A DNA stretch of 64,000 nt from Collinsella sp. Its GTDB lineage: Bacteria; Actinomycetota; Coriobacteriia; Coriobacteriales; Coriobacteriaceae. A model generated the notes under the pieces. It was not told the DNA's origin, searched no databases, and saw only the letters and a list, made by a program, of their open reading frames with translations. This document shows, in pieces, positions 44,232 to 53,102 of this stretch. Numbering within the stretch: the stretch's first letter is position 1; the number at the start of each line of letters is the position of its first letter. The stretch covers positions 150,643-214,642 of the forward strand of contig JAHYYI010000001.1 in assembly GCA_019425045.1 (NCBI GenBank), written 5' to 3'. Both the position numbers and the translations under genes were made by a program.

Positions 44232-44547
44232 CACATAACCTCCTTTTTGTCTACGTAATTCCTACACGACAGTTATGGAGTATAGCTGCAAATACAGCAG
44301 AATTGTTTGAAAAACTGCAAAAGGTAGCATTATTTGTTTAAACGTCTTGTTTTGTTACAAGCTGATTACATTCCAGTATTTTGGCTGATTTGCTGCTGAG
44401 GATTGATAGCTGATCTATTTACATGACCGAATTGAGCACGCTGTTCATTATTGCCGGTTTTAAACAGACACAAATGTGCTCGCGTTGAGGCTATTTCGTT
44501 TAAACAGATGGTGCTTGACTAATGGTAAGAAATATGATCTAGCAAAG
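44232..44547. promoter_or_regulatory. mannose PTS promoter region with repeated TTTAAAC motifs
   Basis: On the minus strand TATACT at 44284-44279 lies about 48 bp before manX and is a fair -10 box without a good -35. GTTTAAAC occurs near 44335 and 44489 and TTTTAAACAG near 44456, possible sites for a regulator. No match to a sigma-54 promoter was found. The DNA is strikingly AT-rich. No gene is seen. Confidence 0.4.
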
Positions 44548-44603
44548 TAGTCGTTAGGGACGTTCTTTAATGACTAGTCGTTTAAGAACGTCCCCAACGA
44601 CTA
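44548..44603. repeat. palindrome with GGGGAC core
   Basis: Arms 44548-44567 (TAGTCGTTAGGGACGTTCTT) and 44584-44603 pair with one mismatch. It ends 2 bp before the stop codon of the HypA-like gene (minus strand). Confidence 0.75.
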
Positions 44604-44605
44604 AG

Positions 44606-45034
44606 TTAGGCGATGTGGAGGGGGTTGGCGGCGTCGACGGCATCGGGGGCATCGGATAGGCCGTCGGGGGCAGCGTCTGTCGGGTCCTCGTCGGGGGTCT
44701 CGATCTGCTTGATCATGACCTCCTGGCCCTGTAGCAGATAGGTCTCGCCGCTACCGCAATGGGGGCAGGTCTTGCCGTGCTCGACCGTCGCGTAGTCGCA
44801 GCCGCACGCCTCGCAATGCGTCACGGCCTCGACAGGCTCCACAATAAGCTCCGCGCCCTGCGTGATAGGCTTTTTATCTGCCGCCCAGCGCCAAGCATCA
44901 AGCAGCAGATCGGGAACGACGCCCGAGACCTCGCCCAGGAGCAGCGTCACGCTCGAAACGCGACTCACGCCATTGGCGCGCGCCACATTCTCGACATCGC
45001 GAATGATGTGATAGACGATTCCTAATTCATGCAC
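44606..45034 (-). CDS. hypA: HypA-like hydrogenase nickel incorporation protein
   Basis: HypA passes nickel to hydrogenase (or urease) precursors. The 142-residue protein has MHELG at the start (Met1, His2 and Glu3 bind Ni) and a zinc site of two CxxC pairs, CEACGC near 74 and CPHC near 91. A 30-residue acidic extension follows, beyond the usual length of about 115. No hydrogenase or other hyp gene lies nearby. It is downstream of the oxidoreductase at 45225 on the same strand; the 190-bp gap holds two hairpins (for example CCGCCGTTC at 45043-45051 with 45056-45064) and no gene. Confidence 0.88.
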   Translation of the reverse strand: MHELGIVYHIIRDVENVARANGVSRVSSVTLLLGEVSGVVPDLLLDAWRWAADKKPITQGAELIVEPVEAVTHCEACGCDYATVEHGKTCPHCGSGETYLLQGQEVMIKQIETPDEDPTDAAPDGLSDAPDAVDAANPLHIA

Positions 45035-45224
45035 TTTTTCTTCCGCCGTTCTAACGAACGGCGGTCGACTTGACGCTGCGCGAGCCCCAGACGGACGATC
45101 TGCCTTTCAATCGTCGGGCATGGGCAAAAGCCCTATGCCCTCCTCTTTCAAGGCACCTCGCCACGCCTGGGACTCGCTCGCTGTCCAACCGTTCTCTACG
45201 CCGTTCTCTTGTTTGTTGCGTTTT

Positions 45225-48002
45225 TTATTTCTTCCCAAATTTGATTTTGATTGCACGCTTTAAAGCATACTTGCCAAGGCTCGGGAGCTTTTGCTCGTAT
45301 TTGACCATCGTGGAGCACTCGGGGCGATCGCGATCCAGATGGATGGCATCGAACGCGCACTTGGTGGTGCACAGGCCGCAGCCGATGCACTTGTTGGGGT
45401 CGACGATCGAGGCACCGCAGCCCAAGCAGCGAGCGGTCTCGGCGCGCACCTGCTCCTCGGTAAAGGTCTCGACGTACTCGCTAAAGGGCGCAGCCTTCTC
45501 GCGCTCGCGGTCGACACGTGCCACCTCGCGGCTTGCGTTGTCATAGCTCTCAATCACAACATCGTCGCGGTCAAGCGCGGTGTAGCGGCGCTGGTTGCGG
45601 CCGATGGTGAGCGTGGAGCCCGGCTGCGCAAAGCGATGGATGGACACGGCGGCCTCGTGACCGGCGGCGATGGCGTCGATAGCAAAGCTGGGACCGGTGT
45701 AGACGTCGCCGCCCACAAAGATGTCGGGCTCGGCGGTCTGGTACGTCTGCGGATCGGCAAGGGCACCCTGGCTGCGGCCGAGCTCCACCTTGGAGCCAGC
45801 CAGCAGGTCGCCCCACACAATGGACTGGCCAATCGACATGACGACACGGTCGGCATCGACACGGCGCAAGTCGTTCTCGTCATACTCGGGCGCAAAACGG
45901 TCCTCGTCGTCAAAGACACGCGTGCAGCGCTTAAAGGTGATACCGCACACACGACCGGCCTCGTCCAGGTGAATCTCCTTGGGGCCCCAGCCGCAGCTAA
46001 TGTGCGCGCCGTCCTCAATGGCCTCGCGACGCTCTTCCTCGCTGGCAGGCATCTTGACCTCGCTCTCCAGGCAGAACATCTCAACGTGCTCGGAACCCAG
46101 ACGGCAGGCGTTGCGCGCGACATCGATGGCCACGTTGCCGCCGCCCACCACGATGGTGCACCCGGGCAGCGCGTCGATCTTGCCACTGTTGACCTCGCGA
46201 AGGAAGTCGACGGCCACGGTCACGTCCTCGGCATCCTCGCCCGGAATGCCGGCAAGGCGGCCGCCCTGGCAGCCAATGGCAACGTAGAAGGCCTTAAAGC
46301 CCTGCGCGCGCAGCTCGTCGAGCGTCACGTCGCGACCGACCTCCACGCCATAACGGAACTCGGCACCCATCAGGCGAATGACCTCGACCTCGGCCTCGAT
46401 AACGTCTTTCTGCAGCTTAAAGCTAGGAATGCCGTAGGTAAGCATACCGCCCGGGCGCTCGTTTTTCTCGAACACGACGGGCTTGTAACCCTTCTCGGCC
46501 AGGTAGAAAGCGCAAGACAGGCCGGCCGGACCGGCACCGATGATGGCAATCTTCTGGTCGAAGCCGCCAGCACGCGTCGGGGTCACCACGGGCGGGACAT
46601 AGCGGGTCGCTGCGTCCAGATCGCGCTGGGCGATAAACTTCTTGACTTCGTCGATAGCCACGGCGGCGTCCACACGACCGCGGGTGCAGGCATCCTCACA
46701 GCGGCGATTGCACACACGGCCGCAGATAGCGGGCAGCGGGTTCTCGCGCTTGATGAGCGCCAGGGCCTCGTCATAGCGACCCTGCGCCGCGAGCTTCAGA
46801 TAGCCCTGAACGGCAACGTGCGCGGGGCAGGCCGTCTTGCAGGGCGCGGTGCCGGACTCATGCGTCTCGATGCGGTTATCGTTGCGGTAGTTGGGCGACC
46901 ACTTGGTGTGGTCCCACTTGGTGGCATCGGGCAGCTCCTGGCGCGGATACTCGGGTACCTGTCCGCCGGCCTTTTTGCTGCAGAGCTTTTGGCCCAGCTT
47001 GGCGGCGCCGGCCGGGCACACCTCAACGCAGCGACCGCAGGCAACGCACTTGTCCTTCTCGACCTTGGCGACATAGGCCGAGCGCGACAGGTTGGGCGTG
47101 TTGAACAGCTGAGAGGTGCGCAGGGCATAGCACACGTTGACGTTGCAGTTGCAGATGGCGAAGATCTTGTTCTCGCCGTCGATATTGGTGATCTGGTGCA
47201 CAAAGCCGTTGTCCTCGGCCTGGCGCAAAATGTCGTAGACCTCGTCGCGCGTCACGTAATGGCCACGGTCGGTCTCGACCACGTAGTCGGCCATATCGCC
47301 CACGGCGATGCACCAATCGGCCGGGTCGTCGGCGCAGCCCTCTCCCATCACGCGACGGCTCGCGCGGCAGCTGCAGGTGCTAGCGGCATATTTGCCATCG
47401 TATTTGTCGAGCCAATGCTCGATATGCTCGATCGGCACCGAGGTGCTCGCGGCATCGATGGCCTTCTCGACCGGAATGACATGCATGCCGATGCCGGCAC
47501 CGCCGGGCGGCACCATCGGCGTGGCCTTGGACAGCGGTCCCTTGGACGCCTGCTCAAAGAACTTGGCATAGACCGGATGCTCCTCGAGCTGACCCATGCG
47601 CATGTTGAGGAACTCGGCAGAACCCGGCACCAGCATGGGCAGCACCCACTGCTTGGCGCGCTCGGGGTTTTCCCAGTTGTACTCGAGCAGACCCGTGTAG
47701 CTCATGTCGTCGAGCATCTTCTCGATATCGGCTTCGGGCATGCCGGTGAGCTTGACCATCTCGGGCAGCGTATAGGGACGGCGCATCTTCATCTTGCAGA
47801 GCACTTCGGCCTGCTCGTCGGTTGCGGCCTCGGCAAACGACCAGTACTCGTAGCCCAGCAGCTCGTCGCGGTGCAGCAGGCGGTTGGTGCAGTGCTCACA
47901 CAGTTTGACGATGGCCTCGCGCGGATGCTCCGGTATCGGCGGCACGAACTCCGCGCCGATATCGGGCTCGGTATAGCTAATCCCCGGTCCGTTGAGAATC
48001 AT
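45225..48002 (-). CDS. large Fe-S/FAD oxidoreductase, GltD-like, with terminal ferredoxin domains
   Basis: The 925-residue protein has an N-terminal part with CEHC and a winged-helix-like stretch, a cysteine cluster (ASTCSCRASRR, CNCNVNVCYAL near 210-290), a 4Fe-4S pair CVACGRCVEVCP near 315, the GltD-type Fe-S region (PCKTACPAHVAVQGYLKL to CGRVCNRRCEDAC, about 385-445), FAD site AIIGAGPAGLSCAFYLAEKG near 488, a second nucleotide site VVGGGNVAIDVARN near 640, and a C-terminal CIGCGLCTTKCAFDA near 885. It should bifurcate or relay electrons between NAD(P)H and Fe-S partners; the acceptor is unknown. Start at 48002 follows GAAGGGA. The TetR gene is divergent. Confidence 0.85.
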   Translation of the reverse strand: MILNGPGISYTEPDIGAEFVPPIPEHPREAIVKLCEHCTNRLLHRDELLGYEYWSFAEAATDEQAEVLCKMKMRRPYTLPEMVKLTGMPEADIEKMLDDMSYTGLLEYNWENPERAKQWVLPMLVPGSAEFLNMRMGQLEEHPVYAKFFEQASKGPLSKATPMVPPGGAGIGMHVIPVEKAIDAASTSVPIEHIEHWLDKYDGKYAASTCSCRASRRVMGEGCADDPADWCIAVGDMADYVVETDRGHYVTRDEVYDILRQAEDNGFVHQITNIDGENKIFAICNCNVNVCYALRTSQLFNTPNLSRSAYVAKVEKDKCVACGRCVEVCPAGAAKLGQKLCSKKAGGQVPEYPRQELPDATKWDHTKWSPNYRNDNRIETHESGTAPCKTACPAHVAVQGYLKLAAQGRYDEALALIKRENPLPAICGRVCNRRCEDACTRGRVDAAVAIDEVKKFIAQRDLDAATRYVPPVVTPTRAGGFDQKIAIIGAGPAGLSCAFYLAEKGYKPVVFEKNERPGGMLTYGIPSFKLQKDVIEAEVEVIRLMGAEFRYGVEVGRDVTLDELRAQGFKAFYVAIGCQGGRLAGIPGEDAEDVTVAVDFLREVNSGKIDALPGCTIVVGGGNVAIDVARNACRLGSEHVEMFCLESEVKMPASEEERREAIEDGAHISCGWGPKEIHLDEAGRVCGITFKRCTRVFDDEDRFAPEYDENDLRRVDADRVVMSIGQSIVWGDLLAGSKVELGRSQGALADPQTYQTAEPDIFVGGDVYTGPSFAIDAIAAGHEAAVSIHRFAQPGSTLTIGRNQRRYTALDRDDVVIESYDNASREVARVDREREKAAPFSEYVETFTEEQVRAETARCLGCGASIVDPNKCIGCGLCTTKCAFDAIHLDRDRPECSTMVKYEQKLPSLGKYALKRAIKIKFGKK

Positions 48003-48091
48003 AGTCGTCCCTTCTCTTGCCACAGCCCGGCGAGACCGCGGCGCCCCTCTTTGTACGGGTTCGACATGCCCCCATGCCGTTCACCCGCTAT

Positions 48092-48131
48092 TGTTGACAT
48101 TGTGTCAAAAACAGTATTGACGAACCGTCAA
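48092..48131. promoter_or_regulatory. palindromic TTGAC/GTCAA sites, likely TetR operators
   Basis: TTGAC at 48094-48098 with GTCAA at 48104-48108, and TTGACG at 48117-48122 with CGTCAA at 48126-48131, are two dyads in the 187-bp gap between divergent genes. CGAACGGTCA near 48152 is a further half-site. TTGACA at 48094 could also be a -35 box. Confidence 0.55.
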
Positions 48132-48189
48132 CAATATTCAAGACTGTTAGGCGAACGGTCAGGCAAAAGAGGATGAAAGGCGGCAAAAC

Positions 48190-48852
48190 ATGGGCAACAA
48201 CGCAGCAGATATCTCTGTGGTCGATGCCGTCCCCGCATCCGATAGCGCGGCAAAACGCCTGACGGGCGACGAGCGCCGTCGCGAGATCCTCGCCGCTGTG
48301 CGCGCCGTGAGCGCCGAGCTTGGTGTGTCCCATCTTTCGGTATCGGCCGTGACCAAGCGGGCTGGCTGCGCGCGTTCGCTGTTCTACCACTACTTTGCCG
48401 ATATGGATGCCGCCGTCACCGCCGTTATGGACGAGGCAATCGACGGCTTTATCGCCGAGCTCGAGCAGTGGAACGCCAGCCGCACGGTTGGCGACATCGA
48501 AGGCGCACTCGACACCGTTGCTCCGCTCTTTAAGCGCCTGGTCGTGAGCGGCCACGAGTTGCCGAGCACGCTCACCTCGAGCAGCGGCGCGCTCTACGGC
48601 GGCTTTTTGCACAACGTGGTCCAGCGCGTGGCGCAGTATATCTGCGATACCACCGTGGTGGATTTTGTCGCCCATCACGAGCTACGCATCGACCATGTCT
48701 ACGAGACGTTCTACACCCTCATCATGGGGCTGCTGATGTATATCCGCACGCACCCCGATGTGCCCGACGAGACAGTCAAGGAAATCATCGCCTCGACGCT
48801 CCATATCGAGGGCTATACCGCCAAGTATCAGGAGCGCAAGCCCCAGAACTGA
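48190..48852 (+). CDS. TetR-family regulator
   Basis: The 220-residue protein has the TetR helix-turn-helix at about residues 28-75 (RREILAAVRAVSAELGVSHL and TKRAGCARSLFYHYFADMDA) and a helical ligand domain. The N-terminal 25 residues are extra. It is divergent from the oxidoreductase and probably represses it and itself. It is followed by the DUF5692 gene on the same strand. Confidence 0.87.
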   Translation: MGNNAADISVVDAVPASDSAAKRLTGDERRREILAAVRAVSAELGVSHLSVSAVTKRAGCARSLFYHYFADMDAAVTAVMDEAIDGFIAELEQWNASRTVGDIEGALDTVAPLFKRLVVSGHELPSTLTSSSGALYGGFLHNVVQRVAQYICDTTVVDFVAHHELRIDHVYETFYTLIMGLLMYIRTHPDVPDETVKEIIASTLHIEGYTAKYQERKPQN

Positions 48853-48969
48853 CGACATTTGGCCAAACTGCCCGCGATCAGAAGAGGGGCCGCGGGCTTG
48901 TGAAAGGAGAGCAGCATGCTGTTCGATGTTTAGGGTAGCAATACCCTTATCCACTGGGCCGGCTGGGCC

Positions 48970-49923
48970 ATGGTCTTTATTGGCCTGATCGTGCTCAACG
49001 AGGTCGGCCGCCGCACCAAGCTGGGCGCGGCCATCATCTTTGGCGTGGCTCCGCTGGCCATGACCATCTACTGCGTCGCTATCGCCATCGGCGTCTCACA
49101 GGGTGCCGAGTGGGCGCTCACCAACCCCACCCATGTGTACCAGAACAGCTGGTTCCACTACGCCAAGGTATACGCGGCGCTGGCCGGTTGCTGGGGCTTC
49201 ATTGCCATTAAGTACCAGTGGGGCAAGATCGGCAAGGCGCATTGGTTCCGCGCGTGGCCGTTTGTGATCGTCGCCATCAACATCATGATCGCCGTCGTGT
49301 CCGACTTTGAGAGCGCCTATCACTTCTTTGTCCTGGGCGAGTCCACCTGGGTCACCTCCGAGGGCGCCACGCAGCTCGCCGGCTGGAACAACGTGTTCAA
49401 CGGCATCGCCGGTATCATCAACATCTTCTGCATGACCGGTTGGTGGAGTGTCTACGCCTCTGAGGACAAGACCGACATGCTGTGGCCCGACATGACCTGG
49501 GTCTACATCATCGCCTACGATATCTGGAACTTCTGCTACACCTACAACTGCTTGCCCACCCACTCCTGGTTCTGCGGCTTTGCACTGCTGCTGGCGCCCA
49601 CCGTCGCCGCCTTTATCTGGAACAAGGGCGGCTGGATCCAGAACCGTGCCTTTACGCTGGCTATTTGGTGCATGTTTGCCCAGGTATTCCCGTACTTCCA
49701 GGAGGAGTCCATCTTTGTGACCCACTCCACGCTCGACCCCGGCGCCGCTACCGCGGTCTCGATCGCCGCGCTGGTCGCCAACGTCGCCGCGATCATCTAC
49801 ATCGTCTACCGTGCCAAGAAGCTCGGCCGCAATCCCTACAAGCAGGACGTCTTTGAGGGCACCAGCGATTGGGAGAAGGCTACCGCTCGCCGCGCCAAGG
49901 TTGATTACGCGCACGCCGAGTAA
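48970..49923 (+). CDS. DUF5692-like polytopic membrane protein; normal start cut off by an in-frame TAG
   Basis: The protein has about 9 membrane segments and aromatic-rich loops, and resembles DUF5692 proteins of Coriobacteriia; function unknown. The best start by ribosome site is ATG 48916 (GAAAGGAGAGCAGC before it), in the same frame, but its sixth codon is TAG (48931-48933). Past the TAG the frame stays open and codes a plausible N-terminus (GSNTLIHWAGWAMVF). The first ATG after the TAG is 48970, which has no ribosome site and would lose part of the first membrane segment. So the gene is either newly inactivated, read through, or poorly made from 48970 (317 residues). Confidence 0.7.
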   Translation: MVFIGLIVLNEVGRRTKLGAAIIFGVAPLAMTIYCVAIAIGVSQGAEWALTNPTHVYQNSWFHYAKVYAALAGCWGFIAIKYQWGKIGKAHWFRAWPFVIVAINIMIAVVSDFESAYHFFVLGESTWVTSEGATQLAGWNNVFNGIAGIINIFCMTGWWSVYASEDKTDMLWPDMTWVYIIAYDIWNFCYTYNCLPTHSWFCGFALLLAPTVAAFIWNKGGWIQNRAFTLAIWCMFAQVFPYFQEESIFVTHSTLDPGAATAVSIAALVANVAAIIYIVYRAKKLGRNPYKQDVFEGTSDWEKATARRAKVDYAHAE

Positions 49924-49994
49924 CATGCCCGGCGCAAACGCCGCTTGAATGTGAAGCAGCATAGCCGGCTCCGCGCAACTCAACGCATTGCAGA

Positions 49995-50034
49995 GCCCCC
50001 GGAATGTGATTCGTCCGCGTTCCGGGGGCCTTTT
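49995..50034 (+). terminator. intrinsic terminator of the DUF5692 gene
   Basis: GCCCCCGGAA at 49995-50004 pairs perfectly with 50020-50029, followed by TTTT at 50031-50034. Confidence 0.82.
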
Positions 50035-50155
50035 GCTGCCGCGAGGATGCGGCCGAACGATGCGCTCAGGTTAAATCGGATCTTATATTTCGTATGCGCT
50101 TTATATGGCTCCATTTTTGGGTACAGTGTTGAGCCGATATTGCATTGGGGGATAT

Positions 50156-51637
50156 ATGAGCGATGAGACGTATGGCCGCGAGGATGCGGCCCAGGATGCG
50201 GAAGCATGTGCCGAAGCCCTGGAGAGCCTTGACCGGATCGCGCTAGACGAGCTCTCGTTTAGCGATTCGGTCGTCGACGCGCAAGACGAGGTGCACGAAG
50301 ACACTGAGGACGAAGGCGGCGACGCCAAAGACGCTCCTGACGAAGCCGAAGAGGACGATAGCGAGGCCGACGACCAGCCCGAATCCGACACGGGCGAGGA
50401 AACCGTCTTGCTCGACAGCTTACCGGCCGAAGATTCGCTGACTCGCGAGCTTCCTGGCCTGGGTTCCGCACCAGCCGTGGATGAGACCATCGCCATGGGC
50501 GATATTCCCCTGCCGTCCGTTCCCTCGGCACACGAAGCCGAGGTCCGCCATCGCAAGATGTCGCCCAAGCGCCGCAATCTGATGGTCGCCGGTGTCGTGG
50601 CCGTCGCGCTCGTCGCCGGCGGTGCAGGCTATGCTGCCTGGAACGGATATCAGCAAGAGCAGGCTGCCGCTGTCGCCGCCAATGCCCACACGATGATGTC
50701 GGTGCAGATTGGCGTGCATGCCGCGGGCCTCGACTGTTCCGCCGGCTCCAAGATTCCCGTACAAGTGAGTGGCCAGGATTCTGACGGATCCTCCGTGAGC
50801 GAAACACTCTATGTTGACGAGCACGGCCGTGGCATCAAACTGCTACCCGGTGACTACACACTCTCCATCGCTGCCTCCCCCATCGCGTCCGACGGCACCG
50901 TCTATACCGTGCCGACCACCAAGGCGCAGGTCACGATCAAGAGCGACGGACAGGACCTAAGCAGCCAGGCCGCCTTTAAGCTCAAGGTGCCTTCGGCCGA
51001 CACGGTAACCGACGACCAGATCGATGCCGCCGCCAAATATGCCGAGGAGGGAGGCGCGAGCTCCGCCGCCACCGCCAAGGTGCTCCAGCAGGCGGCAACC
51101 GCGCGGCGCGACGCCGCCGTCAATGCCGTGAGCGCGCAAAAGGCACAGGCAGCCCGCGATGCTGACGCTCGCCACAAGGCAACCGACCTCTACCAGCTCG
51201 ATATCCCCGTCGAGTGGTACGGCAAGGTCGAGACTTGGCAAAATGGCAGCACGCTATGCATCTATCTTGCCGGCGACAGCGATACGCCGATTGTGACGCT
51301 CGTCGCGGTGCGCGAGGGCGAGAGCTTTACGCCCGATGAGGGCGATACGGTTTTGGGTGCGGCCAATCTAGGCAACGGTTATACCGTCTACGCCAGCGGC
51401 CCCGTCTATCCGTACGTGGTGCCCCAGACCATCAACGGACGGACGCAGAATCCCGTGTCAACCTACCCCATGGACACGGCCATTGAGCTTGTCGAGCTCA
51501 CGACCGGTAACCGCTACACCTATAGCCAGATCAAGAACGTACTGGTCGGCAAAGACGGCAAGGCAGACGCCGCGACCAAACTCGAGACCGACTACCTCGC
51601 CCAGATTCTCCTGCCGAGCATCAAGGCCCAGGACTAG
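50156..51637 (+). CDS. membrane-anchored protein with acidic cytoplasmic tail
   Basis: Of 493 residues, the first 135 are strongly acidic and disordered (Asp/Glu-rich, several Thr and Ser), then a basic patch KMSPKRRN, one membrane segment (about 142-163), and an outer region with a beta-rich domain (about 175-265), a coiled-coil Ala-rich helix (about 280-345) and a C-terminal domain (350-493). I recognise no family. Start at 50156 follows TTGGGGGA. The shape (acidic tail with Thr, single anchor, outer domain) fits a target of the window's kinases, but no evidence shows that. Confidence 0.72.
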   Translation: MSDETYGREDAAQDAEACAEALESLDRIALDELSFSDSVVDAQDEVHEDTEDEGGDAKDAPDEAEEDDSEADDQPESDTGEETVLLDSLPAEDSLTRELPGLGSAPAVDETIAMGDIPLPSVPSAHEAEVRHRKMSPKRRNLMVAGVVAVALVAGGAGYAAWNGYQQEQAAAVAANAHTMMSVQIGVHAAGLDCSAGSKIPVQVSGQDSDGSSVSETLYVDEHGRGIKLLPGDYTLSIAASPIASDGTVYTVPTTKAQVTIKSDGQDLSSQAAFKLKVPSADTVTDDQIDAAAKYAEEGGASSAATAKVLQQAATARRDAAVNAVSAQKAQAARDADARHKATDLYQLDIPVEWYGKVETWQNGSTLCIYLAGDSDTPIVTLVAVREGESFTPDEGDTVLGAANLGNGYTVYASGPVYPYVVPQTINGRTQNPVSTYPMDTAIELVELTTGNRYTYSQIKNVLVGKDGKADAATKLETDYLAQILLPSIKAQD

Positions 51638-51681
51638 CGGACCATGACACCTGAGTCCTGGCCTCGCAAATCCATAGACGA

Positions 51682-53034
51682 TTAGGAAAGGAGCCACTTC
51701 CATGCGGGCACAGCATGTACCACGCCGTGTTTGCATGGAATATCGGCCTGCTCATCCATGGTAACGATTACCGACTCGCCAAGATCAAACTGGGCCATCG
51801 CGGCATCGAGCGCGGCAATTTCGCGCTCGCGCGTTTTCTCGCTTGTCATATCCACACTTACCTGAATCAGGCCGTAAGCCTGCATGAGCAGTGCATCCCC
51901 AGCCACAAAGTCCACCTCATGGCTTTTATTCTTATCTTTAATCAGCAGGCGGCAAACCGAACCGGGCCGCACGGCGGGGGTCCTTCTTCTGAGCGCATTG
52001 AACACCGCGGTCTCGAGCCTCTGACCATGATCCAATGCCGATGCGGGGGAGAACGCTCCGAACATCGCAGGATCGACGGCGTAGACCTTAGACGCAGACC
52101 GCGTATTATTTGCAAGCGAACGCGTGAACTCCGGCACCGAAAACAGCAGGTAGGCGTCCTCGTAATACTCAAGTAAGTCGCTGAGCGTATTTCGACTGAC
52201 GGATATCTGTCTGCTCTTGAACTCGTTGTACACTTTGTTCACTGACAGCTCTCGTCCCGAAGATGCCATGCACCGCGCCAGAAACAGCGAGGCCAAACGG
52301 GGGTTCTTGACGTCGTAACGTTCAACGACGTCCATGGCGACCGTTCGCGACGCATATTCCTGTAGCAGCTGAATCGCGTCTGCGGGCGTCTGCTCAAGTG
52401 TCGCGATGAATCCCCCTCGCTCGAGATATCCGACCAGATGGTGTCGGAGCAACGCTGCAGCGCTTGAGGAGAAGGGCGCGTTCGACTCAGGAACGCCCCC
52501 CGTCTTATATCGGACGTATTCCGAAAAACTCAACGGAAAAAGCTCTCGCACAAGAGAACGGCCCCTGAACTCGCTCTCAAGTTCTGAGGACAGCATCTTA
52601 GAAGAAGATCCCGTCACGTAAACGGTCGCCTTCTCCGTATCGACCACGCGTCGCAGAAACGCACCCCATTCGGGTATTTCCTGGATCTCGTCAAAGAAAA
52701 GGTAGGCGCCCTCGCCTCGAGCAGCAGGATATAGTGCATAGAATGTATCGAGCACGTCCGCTAGTAGCGATGGCTCATACGGACGCAAGCGCTCATCCTC
52801 AAAATTGAAATATAGCATCCGGTCAAGCTCGACGCCTTGGCCCTGAAGCCGCCGCATCTCCTGATACAGGCGATACGTCTTTCCACAACGACGGGCGCCC
52901 ACAATCACAGATACGATGTTGTCGCGCTTTGGCTCCTGCGGGTTGCCCAGATCAAGGTCGCGCTCAAAGACCTGCGGAATCCCCTGTTGCTCAAAGTCCT
53001 TTATTTTTTGAGCCACCAAGTCGTTGAATGCCAT
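51682..53034 (-). CDS. AAA-type ATPase with degenerate DUF4143 C-terminus
   Basis: The 450-residue protein has Walker A VGARRCGKT near residue 45, Walker B YLFFDEIQEIPEW near 112, TGSSSKML near 140 and a DUF4143 region (about 215-400). The nuclease-like motif is incomplete: HEVDFV is present, but the E-x-K of the other copy reads IQVSVD. It shares architecture, not close sequence, with the ATPase at 9035. It is a single gene with a 25-bp-arm palindrome just before its start. Confidence 0.86.
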   Translation of the reverse strand: MAFNDLVAQKIKDFEQQGIPQVFERDLDLGNPQEPKRDNIVSVIVGARRCGKTYRLYQEMRRLQGQGVELDRMLYFNFEDERLRPYEPSLLADVLDTFYALYPAARGEGAYLFFDEIQEIPEWGAFLRRVVDTEKATVYVTGSSSKMLSSELESEFRGRSLVRELFPLSFSEYVRYKTGGVPESNAPFSSSAAALLRHHLVGYLERGGFIATLEQTPADAIQLLQEYASRTVAMDVVERYDVKNPRLASLFLARCMASSGRELSVNKVYNEFKSRQISVSRNTLSDLLEYYEDAYLLFSVPEFTRSLANNTRSASKVYAVDPAMFGAFSPASALDHGQRLETAVFNALRRRTPAVRPGSVCRLLIKDKNKSHEVDFVAGDALLMQAYGLIQVSVDMTSEKTREREIAALDAAMAQFDLGESVIVTMDEQADIPCKHGVVHAVPAWKWLLS

Positions 53035-53042
53035 AATTCTCC

Positions 53043-53102
53043 AATCTTGCTCTCCTGCTAATCAAGATTATAACGATTCTTGATTAGCAGGAGAGCAAGA
53101 TT
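53043..53102. repeat. perfect 25-bp inverted repeat upstream of the second ATPase
   Basis: Arms 53043-53067 and 53078-53102 pair perfectly across a 10-nt loop; the arm contains CTGCTAATCAAGA. TCTTGATTA occurs a third time at about 53116. The repeat starts 9 bp upstream of the ATPase ATG, where it overlaps the ribosome-site region, so it can act as an operator or as an mRNA hairpin that hides the start. Confidence 0.85.

Noticed and set aside
44232..44340. Sigma-54 promoter for the mannose PTS
   Set aside because: TGCTAC and TTGCA occur on the minus strand but only 3 bp apart rather than 5, and the GG of the -24 element is missing.
45291..48176. 961-codon frame opposite the Fe-S/FAD oxidoreductase
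   Set aside because: Antisense shadow of a gene with clear Fe-S and FAD motifs; the product is repetitive His/Leu/Ala-rich sequence.
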